Source: Rhabdophis nuchalis
Lineage: Eukaryota > Chordata > Lepidosauria > Squamata > Natricidae
Length of the DNA: 64,000 bases
Assembly: GCA_039707465.1 (NCBI GenBank)
Contig: CM077646.1
Span: 76,842,715 to 76,906,714, forward strand
Direction of reading: 5' to 3'
The position numbers and the translations under genes are program-made. Below, in pieces: positions 56,490 to 64,000 of this stretch. Under the pieces are notes generated by a model. The model was not told the origin of the DNA, did not search any database, and saw only the letters and a list, made by a program, of their open reading frames with translations. Numbering within the stretch: position 1 is the first letter of the stretch; each line of letters begins with the position of its first letter.

Positions 56490-56622
56490 ATTGTGAATCC
56501 CAGTAAGGGGTATGGCCAGCTGATGAGAGCTAATAAGCTCGAAATAGATCTATCTTGGTCTCTCAAATTTAAATTTATTGATCAGCTCATAAAAACTAAC
56601 ACACACACACACACACACACAC
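56490..56622 (+). mobile_element. Short SINE-like unit with hammerhead, ending in (AC)n
   Basis: Begins with the tail of a tRNA-like T-arm (GAATCCCAGTA), then GGGGTATGGCCAG, the hammerhead fold at 56514-56560, then AAATTTAAATTTATTGATCAGC and CTCATAAAAACTAAC(AC)n. The unit at 56780-56935 has the same order with a complete tRNA-like head. It sits downstream of the Penelope element and may be part of its terminal repeat or a non-autonomous passenger. Confidence 0.5.
56514..56560 (+). ncRNA. Complete type I hammerhead ribozyme candidate
   Basis: All hammerhead parts can be placed. Stem I is GGCCAG (56514-56519) with TTGGTC (56555-56560), four Watson-Crick and two G-U pairs. The core CTGATGA is at 56520-56526. 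Stem II is GAGC/GCTC around TAATAA (56527-56540). GAAA is at 56541-56544. A very short stem III ATA/TAT follows, with the cleavage triplet ATC ending at 56554. The catalytic C3, G5, A6, G8, A9, G12, A13 and A14 are all present. Stem III with a 4-base loop is marginal, so activity in isolation is uncertain. Confidence 0.6.
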
Positions 56623-56633
56623 CACACGTATAT

Positions 56634-56740
56634 ATAAGCCTGCCTGATGATAACAAGTGAGATCTTGTCGAAACGTTGCAATAACATTTCTATGCCTTAT
56701 ACACGGGAAAATCCCCGAAGCCAGCTATGCCAGCATATAT
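56634..56740 (+). mobile_element. Penelope terminal repeat, third copy, with hammerhead-like core
   Basis: Homologous to 54041-54141: CTGATGA (56644-56650), stem ACAAG/CTTGT, GAAA (56670-56673), then GGGAAAATCCCCGAAGCCAGC (trimmed). With the inverted pair at 53921-54141 it brackets the Penelope coding region. Confidence 0.7.
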
Positions 56741-56779
56741 ATGTATATATATGAGAGAATATTATCAAATTGTAAATTG

Positions 56780-56935
56780 GCTGATGTATCAGGGATACCG
56801 GATAGCTCAAGGCATAGAAAGGCAATCCTCATATGCTGGAAAGCACTGGTTCAAATCCCAGTAGAAGGAGTATGGCCAGATGAAGAAGGCTAATAAGCCT
56901 GAAATGGATCAATCCATATGTATATATATACCAAA
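56780..56935 (+). mobile_element. tRNA-like head plus degenerate hammerhead unit
   Basis: A-box-like TAGCTCAAGGC (56802-56812) and B-box GGTTCAAATCC (56848-56858) are spaced as in a tRNA. They are followed by TATGGCCAG, ATGAAGA, a stem AGGC/GCCT around TAATAA, GAAA (56901-56904) and a perfect ATGGA/TCCAT stem III. The CTG of the core is lost, so this copy should be inactive. The order equals that of 56490-56622. Confidence 0.5.
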
Positions 56936-58565
56936 ATAAAATTCCTTTTAGATTGCCAAGGTCATCCTTTGTCTCGGCACCTCTGCACCTGACCGGAACT
57001 GGATAGGTGGAACTACCAGCATGGCAATGGAAGATTGGACCATGTGATGGACTTGTGGAGGTGGGGGCAAGATCTTGAACTTTCAACTGGGTGGGGAAAA
57101 CCAGGAAGCTTTCAGATTCAGGTTTTCACAAGATGTGCCAACATGACTCTCTTAATAAATTGGAACTTTGAGCAATACTTTGCCTTGGAATCTGATGTTA
57201 TTTGGAACCTTGACACATATTGGGAAATATTTTGAAAGCGCCCAATGTTTTTGCAACATTTGGGAGAAGCTCACAAACAGTGCAGGGATTCTCATTGTCC
57301 CTTCACTGGAAGACTAAAGTTCAAGCAAAAACAAGAATTGAGGCTCTTATGGATATGTTTATTTGTTTACTTGTTTTAATTCTCCTTCCTCAAACCTGTC
57401 ATATGTATGAAAGTTTTCTTCTTCAATCTATACTCAGCTTCTTAAATTCTCTCAGTTTTTCCAACTTGGCTCTTTGATATATTGTCCAAACAGAAGCTTT
57501 AGTTGTTGTGCAGTTGTCTGAGAACTACTGTACAGGAAGATTTTAATTTAAAAAAATACCTCCCATAATTAATTTACCAGGTTTCAAGAGCAACAAAATA
57601 CACTGGATCTCATTTGAACATTCCTGTCTCGGGGGCACTTGGTTTAAAATAAAAGCCAAAAAAGGTGATTAACCAAAGGAGTAAGTGGAACCTCAAAGTG
57701 GTACTAGGAGGCAAAATGTTATCGAGATAAAGTACTAATCAGCCCATACACAGGAAATTATTCTTTGTCATGCAATCCTGCAAGAGGCCAGACTTAAAAA
57801 GGGAGATTATTTTTGACTCAAAATGGAAACGTAAGGAAACACAGCAGTCTTCCAGTCAGGATATTCTACTTTTGAATGTGATAAGCAAATATTTAAACAT
57901 GCCAACTGTAATTCATGAAACATTTAAAGGCATAGAAATCAAAGTATTACAGATCTACAACTATCTATTCTTGTACTGAAATCGTGCAACTTCTTTACAA
58001 TTTTGTCCCACTGCAAAAAAAAAAGTTTCTGTTTTTTACCTTCTCCTCAGGATGTTTGATAATAGCTTTTAACTGTGTTTACCTGTTTTGTTTTGTTCTC
58101 TTTTTTGTCTCAAGGGAGTGGAAGGTATGGCTGCTTTTCCCCCCTATTACAATATATTTCCTTATCCTACAGCCCTCTTGGCTGACACTGCTTCCCTTTA
58201 AAAAAAAAAAAAAAGCCACATCTTCCCCTGGGATTTAACTGAAGCCCTGCAAGCTAGGGAGGTTGCAGACAACTGGAGAGATGCCACACAAGGAGATTCA
58301 GGATTATTTCTGTGCAGAGCCTTGAAGGGCTGCTTTGTTTCAATGATGCTTTGAGCAAAGTGGTCCTACCAGAAGCTTTCACAAAGCAACACAACTTTCC
58401 CGATGTTTTCTTCCCTTTGGGTTGTTCTGGCATGTATAGAGTTTGTTGCATTTTTTAACTCACACGCAGACGCCCAGGTTGCCTTTCTGGAAAAGCCTCC
58501 AGAAACAAGGCTGAGTGATCTAATGGGGCAAGTGGCATTCACTGCTGAGACTTGAGTGAGGAAAT
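56936..58565. other. No gene seen
   Basis: 57000-57230 contains AATAAATTGGAAC and may be part of an LTR or other repeat, but I could not find its ends. The remainder is unique-looking. Confidence 0.4.
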
Positions 58566-58840
58566 ACAGGTATCCCTCAATGTATGACCATAATTGAGCC
58601 CAAGATTACAGTTAAAAGTTATGTTGGTTGTTAAGTAGGTTGCCACATGATTGCACCCAATCTTATGACCTTTTTTCGTGGTGGTTGTTAAGCAGCCCCA
58701 TTGCATGCAATGGATCTTTGGGGGGGGGGGCTGGAAATTTGGAGTCAATAGTGGTCTCTGGCAAAAACATGTGACAGCAAGAAGACACAAATGGCAGTAA
58801 ATGTGGGCCAGTTGCCATGATCCCAAAATGCAATCATGTG

Positions 58841-60793
58841 CTAGAGAAAGAGGAGATTTGGGTTTGCCAGGTCTGAAATTTTATTTTGATGTCTGTTGTT
58901 TGTGTTGTGGCCTGCCAGATTCAGACAGTGAGGAGGTTGGGGAGGAACATGGCCAGTCCTGGAGTCTGGGGAAGGCTCTGATGAGGACTCTGTGTTGGAG
59001 GCAGAGACGAGGCCAGAGCCATATGCCAGTTATCAGCTGCATTCAGAGTCAGACATCAGTGAGGCAGACGAAAATTGGAGCCTGTTCCCAGTGTGTGCAT
59101 GTGAAGAGTTGCCAGACAAAGGGAACAGCTAAAGTACAGGGGTCGACTTGGGAGGAAGGCCACAGGTGGATGATGAATGGCTATCCCAAAAGAAATACAA
59201 GAGGAGCGAAAGGGGAGTGAAGTTTGCAGGAGACAATTAGTTTGATTAATTAGCTCATGAGTCTCCAAGACTCCTTGCCAAGTTTGGAGATATTGGCCTG
59301 GCATCTCTTTATGCCAGATAAGGTCTGTGAATGTAAATTTTCCCTTGAAAGACTTTGCTGAATGAGCAGAATTCACAGGAAATTAATAAAAGGAGTTTTT
59401 GTCGGGACCAGGAGTTTGCTTCATGCACTTGTGAAGCCTTGGTCAGAACAGTTTGGCCTGGCCAAAAGAGTGGGTGACTCTCCAAAACAAGGAGTTACCT
59501 GAGCTGGAGGGTGATAAATTAAAATTCAAATGGAATGGCTATTTATGGTATGACAAGATTAAAGTAAATGTTGAATTCGACAACCGCTTTGTTAGATATG
59601 CCATCCTAAGAGTTTGGAATAAATGCAAAATAAGATTCTCTGTGAAGAGGCCTCTTTAGGTGCCAACCCCTGAAAGCTTTTTTTTAGAAAAGAAATCATG
59701 GCAAGCCCAGATTGGTGGACTTATGGTGAAATAATATTTTCAATTATAGTAACCTTATTCTCAAAGCTAAAAGGAGTTGGAATTAGAGGATGTATTTGCC
59801 AGATTTACAAATAAAAGAAATATTTAAAGTAAACTAGATTTAAAAAAAACGTATGGATTTGTTTTTATAAAAAATGAAGTGGAAATTTTATGGTGTGGTA
59901 GTGATGAAAGTATTATTGCAAAGATTTATCAATTGCTATTGAAGTTAAAGTTGGAGAATGAGTACTTAAAGAACTGTATGACTCAATGGGCAAATAACTT
60001 TGGGTACATTGTTGAACAATGGAAAAACATGTGGAAAAAAGGTTTAAAATTTACATTAAATTATAATTTTAAAGAAAATGTTTATAAGATGTATAGCTGG
60101 TATTTAACACTGGATAAATTGACAAGAATGTATAAAGGTACTTCAAATGTATGTTGGAAATGTAAACGCAAAGTAGGACTTTTTACCATTTATGGTGGAC
60201 GTGTTACAAAGCAAAGAAATATTGGTGTAGGATTCACATCTTAATACAGGAGATTCTTAAAGTGAATATAAAGATAAAACCAGAGACTTTTCTTTTAGGC
60301 TTAATGGATAAAGAACTTGGGGGAAAAAAGAACTTTGATGCTATATATGCTGACAGCAGCAAGAATACCTTATGCACAAAAAGGGAAGGATACTTGATTC
60401 CCACAATGGATGAACGGCTTCAAAACTTTAATAGATCTAGCAGAGATGATTAAATTGACAGCTTTGATTAACGAAAAGAATACAATCAATTTTGTTTGTA
60501 CTTGGAAACTGCTTTGGGATTGTGTGGTTGAGGTGGAAAAAATGAAACTTTGATTTGGGGTTTTGCTGATTAGATAGGTTTGTTGTTATAGAAATAGCTA
60601 GTGTATATTATTATTATGAAGTAAAAAGTTGAGGTTACTCTATTGCACCAAAAGGAGTTGGAAGTCAATGGTTTTTTTTCTTTTCCCCTTTACTTTTTCC
60701 TCCTTTCCTCCTTTCCTTCTGTTTTCCTATTATTTGCATTTTTTCTTTGTATCTGTGTATTTTATATTTTGATTCACTAATAAAATACTGAAA
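58841..60793 (+). mobile_element. 5'-truncated L1 with 18-bp target duplication, split by an LTR
   Basis: CCAAAATGCAATCATGTG (58823-58840) and CCAAAATGCCATCATGTG (60794-60811) differ at one base. The element holds the ORF2 C-terminus: GLPGLKFYFDVCCL before the LTR, AWPKEWVTLQNKELPELEG right after it in the continuing frame, then KFKWNGYLWYDK, a CWKC zinc-knuckle (near 60157), and WLQKLMELAEMA-type residues near 60415. A T/C-rich 3' UTR follows, ending CACTAATAAAATACTGAAA. The A-tail is nearly absent. Several stops. Confidence 0.88.
58903..59450 (+). mobile_element. Solo LTR inserted in L1
   Basis: 548 bp from TGTTGTGGCCTGCCAG to CTTGGTCAGAACA (TG...CA with TGTT/AACA termini). It is flanked exactly by GTTTG (58898-58902 and 59451-59455). 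AATAAAAGGAG near 59385 is a likely poly(A) signal about 60 bases before the end, giving plus orientation. No internal gag/pol remains. It is a different family from the LTR at 19932. Confidence 0.9.
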
Positions 60794-60925
60794 CCAAAAT
60801 GCCATCATGTGACCACAGGAGGGTTTTGTGGCTGCTAAAACTTTGAAAGCAAGTCATAAGTAGCTCTGTCATAGCTTTGGTTGCTAAGCAACCTATTGTT
60901 AAGCGAGGACTACCTATGCTGTCTT

Positions 60926-61250
60926 TACCTGACAACTCTGTCTTTAAAAGGATCTCTGCTCTAAAGGGGGGGGGGGTACAGCACAAATATACATACATGC
61001 ATATGTATATCAGCAGCAGCAGCAGCAGCATTCTAGCCATTGTGTATCCACTGCTGGATGAAAGCTTCTTCTGCATGTTTCTAACCAATATGGTCTTGAG
61101 TTTCCTTTGCCAGTTGGGCATGCAATACTTGCTTGTTGAGGATTCCTATGTCCAAAGTACGAAGCCAGCCTGATTTAGCCCTGTGATTCTTAGCACCCTC
61201 TGCCTTCGGGCAGGTCTTCCCACTGCCATGGGTTGCATTAGGGCCTCTGA
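60926..61250. other. No gene seen
   Basis: Unique-looking sequence with a short (CAG)n at about 61010-61030. Confidence 0.5.
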
Positions 61251-61282
61251 GGAATGATGGCCATTTTTTTTTAAAAAAATGT

Positions 61283-61578
61283 TTTTATTACGTTATATTT
61301 TTATTTTTATTTATTTCGAATTTATACCCCGCCCTTCTCCTTGTTAGGACCCAGGGCGGCGCACAGGCATTACTAAAACCACAATAAAAAACAATATATA
61401 TCATTAAAACATATTAAATTATTTAAAACCCATGCTAAAACCCATTTAAAACCTTACCAAATTGCAATTTGTACATAAAAAGTCAGAAGCGAGGGGCTAT
61501 GCTAGGCCGGCTTGTTGGAATAAGTACGTCCTAAGACGTTGGCGGAAGAGGCGGAGGTCCGAGGTAGTGCGAGGTAGT
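61283..61578 (-). mobile_element. L2-type LINE 3' tip inside L1 3' UTR
   Basis: TATACCCCGCCCTTCTCC, GACCCAGGGCGGCGCACAGG and ACGTTGGCGGAAGAGGCGG match the 3' end of the copy at 30528 very closely (for example CTTGTTGGAATAAGTACGTC). It is truncated after GAGGTAGTGCG. Confidence 0.88.
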
Positions 61579-61973
61579 TATAAAATGATACAAAATACAA
61601 AAGTAAATAGGAAGACAGTGAGGGGAAAGAGAAGTGAGGAAGAGCTGGGGGGGGGGGGATAGCATTGATTTCTAACTCCCTCTGTTGCAGTAAAATAAAG
61701 CATTAACATAAAACCACATTTTTTTTGCTTTTCTATATAAACTAGCCATTTCGATAAACACCTCTCAATCTAATCTATAAAACCCAAAACCAAAGTTTCA
61801 TTTTTTCCCACCTCAAGCAGAAAGTCCAGACGCGGTCACCGGTCTTCATCTGGCAACAAAGGTACTTATATTCTTTTTCTTAATCAAAATGGTCAGTTTA
61901 GCCATTTCTGCCAACTCCATCAGCTTCTGCAGCCATTCATCCATGGTGGGAATCAAAGCGTCTTTCCATTTTT

Positions 61974-63547
61974 CTTGGTTAAAAAGTTTTATTGGTTTTT
62001 ACAAATTTTTTCAATCAGGAAAAGGGTATAAGGTATTAGTGAGACATTTTGAGGACATCTATGTCGGAGGTGTTGGCCCCCTCCGAGGCTTCATACAGAA
62101 AAAAAAAAGGTGATACAATAAATGTTCCATTTCCCTACAAAGTGGAAAGAGATACATACATATATCATTTCATAACTTCATGCAATCAATCATTTGTTTC
62201 TATAAACATCCAGGTAAGGGTTACACTATATTGAAAAAAGTCATTTGTGAGATCTGAGTCTTTTAGCAATTGTATCCTCTTCTCCTTGACCACCAGTTCG
62301 CGGGGCCGTGGCCCCTCCCGTTCCCTCATTTTCATCCTCCAGGATTGAGGAGTGTTTTTTTTTAAAAGGCTTCCGTCTCTGCAATTGTTTTAATTCTTAC
62401 TCTCCCCCCCTCCCAGAACACTAACATTCCTTCGGGCACTTGAACCACACCCCTTTTTTGCATAATCTTTTTGATAAGAAGGAATATTTCCTTCTTATTT
62501 CTCTAATCTTTTTCGGGATCTGTTTCAAAATGGCAATCTCAGTCTGTTGATATATCAAGGGACCGTCTCTCTGTGCTCTCAGGATCCCATCCCTCATCGA
62601 CCTTCTTACAAATTTAATATGTATCTCTCTGGGTACTTCATTTATTCTGGCATATGCTGAATTAATTCTATAAATCAAATCAATGTCCCCCCAAATATCT
62701 TCTTTGCTTTTTTTAGTATAATCTGCTAACATTGTACACATTAAATCTTTTAAATCCACAGAGTCAGCTTCAGGAACATTTTGAAACCTTAAAAAGTAAG
62801 ACATTCTTTCAAAATCCAACCTAGACATATGACCAGCTAAATCCACTATTTCTTTTTGAGAATTACTTATCTCTCCCCTCATCTCAGCCCCCCCTCCAGT
62901 CCATCAATTCTTTGTTTATTTTCCATTAGTGCTTTCTGTGTCTCCAAAAGTTCCAATTTTGAACTACCATTGTCTTTCCGGATTTCTTTTATTTCTTTCA
63001 TGATGTTTTGTAGAGTTTCCTCTATTGCTGATAACTGTGTAGCTTCCCCCTCCGTTTCTTTGGAAAACATTGAAGTAATCTTAGGTTGGTGTGGGTGCTT
63101 TTTTGAAGCCATAATGAAGGTGTTAAATTCTTGTCACTAATATGGCATCTGTTGGAGAGGTAGTCCGTGAGGCGAGGAGAGAGTAAGAGTCAGAGTCTAA
63201 ATTTAAAATGCACTTTGCTTAAAATCCAGAGAGAGAACAATTTTTTAACAGCAATCAAATAGGAAAAAGAAGAAGGCACATCTGGGAGAAATCCTAAGAG
63301 TCCATTGCATTAATCCAATAGTAAAAAGTTCAGTCCCATAAAGACGAAGGAGTGTCAGCACTTTTCAAAGAGAAATATTTCTTGCTGAGAACAAAGGAAC
63401 GCCATCTTCCCCGCCCCCCTGGCAGCCGCGGAGAACTAGTAAAAGTCCATATCAGTTGTTGCAAGACAAAGATACAAAGTATCATTAACAGTCTTAAAGT
63501 GAAAGACTTTCATTTGCTGTTTAAAAATCGGATGTTAAGTTCTCCTC
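61974..63547 (-). mobile_element. Half-L1, second copy, inserted in L1 ORF2
   Basis: TTCCATTTTT flanks both sides (61964-61973 and 63548-63557). Minus-strand order: short 5' UTR, ORF1 (63112-62241), about 260 bp of 3' UTR ending ACCAATAAAACTTTTTAACC. The 3' UTR matches copy 1 in GAAG.C.CGGAGG/GAAGACCCGAAGG and TACC.TATACCCTTTTCCTG blocks. There is no ORF2. The outer, GC-rich 5' UTR of copy 1 is absent or truncated. Confidence 0.82.
62241..63112 (-). pseudogene. L1 ORF1 protein, two frame breaks
   Basis: Starts MASKKHPHQPKITSMFSKE. The coiled-coil region (KALMENKQRIDGLEGG) ends in a G-run frameshift near 62880. The RNA-binding part continues in another frame (FERMSYFLRFQNVPEADS, WGDIDLIYRINSAYARINEV, KQIPKKIREIRRKYS). 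A 7-base loss relative to copy 1 near 62437 shifts the C-terminus, which ends ...RLRSHK at 62241. About 290 codons originally. Confidence 0.85.
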
Positions 63548-63741
63548 TTCCATTTTTGTTGCTGCTGTCAAGATATATAAAATCAAAGTTCCAAAGTCTT
63601 TTCCCATTAAATCCAAAAGAAAAGTTTATGATTTAATTTTTATCTTCATATTAAGAATTGTCTGTGTTCCAATATTAATCTTACTCCAAAATTTCTTTGC
63701 TTTACCACCATAAATGATAAAAAGGAATGAGGGCCATTTTT

Positions 63742-64000
63742 GAGGTTATATTGATATGTTGAAGGACTAGACTATAATTTGCCATGCTGGTCAATGGGAA
63801 TCCATCATGGCCTCTTCACCTTGGGTGACCCTTCTGGATATATACATGTTTAACAACATAGTCCACAATTTCATTTACCCACACAAATCCTTCCCCTGGT
63901 CAAGGCCTGATCATAGAAGGAGGTGTGTGTGTGTGTGTGTGTACATTTACACACACACCTGTACCCACATACACTTATGTAATTAATACACACACACCCA
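63742..64000. other. No gene seen; (GT)n and (CA)n at the end
   Basis: Unique-looking sequence, then (GT)n at about 63921-63941 and CACACA-rich sequence to the window end. Confidence 0.6.

Larger units (their letters stand above)
58566..60925 (+). mobile_element. Non-autonomous DNA-transposon-like repeat, split by L1
   Basis: The left end CAGGTATCCCTCAATG and right end TAAGCGAGGACTACCTA are imperfect inverted repeats. The body reads TGACCATAATTGAGCCCAAG, TTGGTTGTTAAGTAGGTTGC and, after the L1, GTCATAAGTAGC. Removing 58841-60793 and one duplication restores about 390 bp. Related sequence occurs at 16137 and 22150. The transposon superfamily was not determined. Confidence 0.65.
61269..63723 (-). 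mobile_element. 5'-truncated L1 carrying two later insertions
   Basis: GGAATGATGGCCATTTTT (61251-61268) and GGAATGAGGGCCATTTTT (63724-63741) form an 18-bp duplication with one mismatch. L1 parts are the tail (about 61269-61282; AATAAAAACAT then A-run on the minus strand), 61579-61973 (IPTMDEWLQKLMELAEMAKL and 3' UTR) and 63548-63723 (ORF2 upstream of that, with FLFIIYGGKAKKFWSKIN-like residues). The L2 at 61283 and the half-L1 at 61974 were inserted afterwards. Confidence 0.8.

Noticed and set aside
57000..57230. Possible LTR with AATAAATTGGAAC
   Set aside because: I could not define TG...CA termini with a target duplication.

Overview
This is a vertebrate nuclear window with no confidently recognised host gene. 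It reads as intergenic or intronic DNA from a squamate reptile, most probably an advanced snake. The evidence is the mix of transposable elements: CR1, L2, Rex1-like, RTE/Bov-B, L1 and Penelope elements, a tRNA-derived SINE with a Bov-B-type tail, hAT derivatives ending in CAGNGGTGG-type termini, and a CR1-like 3' end that runs into a TTCTR-type microsatellite. That last combination has been reported as microsatellite seeding in snakes. All coding sequence I can identify is retrotransposon-derived.

Layout. 1-14.4 kb: a CR1 reverse transcriptase (RT) fragment, SINEs, small hAT derivatives, a Rex1-like LINE with an open 594-codon RT reading frame, and a long palindrome. 14.5-16.3 kb: a GC-rich 1.86-kb hAT-type element with exact 8-bp target duplication and large internal inverted repeats. 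18.4-26.7 kb: SINE, Bov-B split by a solo LTR, an old RTE-type LINE split by CR1, L2 and DNA transposons, and a hAT copy with a perfect target duplication. 27-37 kb: a CR1-like tail with microsatellite, foldback MITEs, and a nearly full-length L2 (endonuclease plus RT) inserted in a CR1 3' end. 38.8-46.8 kb: SINE, then an L2 fragment hosting a full-length ORF1-only L1 (half-L1 type), then an old Penelope fragment. 47.9-53.5 kb: microsatellites, an LTR-like block, L2 and L1 fragments. 53.9-56.9 kb: a Penelope element with inverted terminal pieces, a GIY-YIG endonuclease and several hammerhead-ribozyme-like motifs, one of which folds as a complete three-stem hammerhead next to a tRNA-like head. 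58.5-63.7 kb: two multi-level nests, MITE > L1 > solo LTR, and L1 > (L2 + half-L1).

The most interesting items are the two half-L1 copies, which define an ORF1-only family, and the hammerhead-bearing Penelope/tRNA-like modules. The large hAT derivative with hairpins is also notable. Element boundaries were read by eye from target-site duplications and internal homology between copies in this window; family names rest on remembered motifs, not on a database search.
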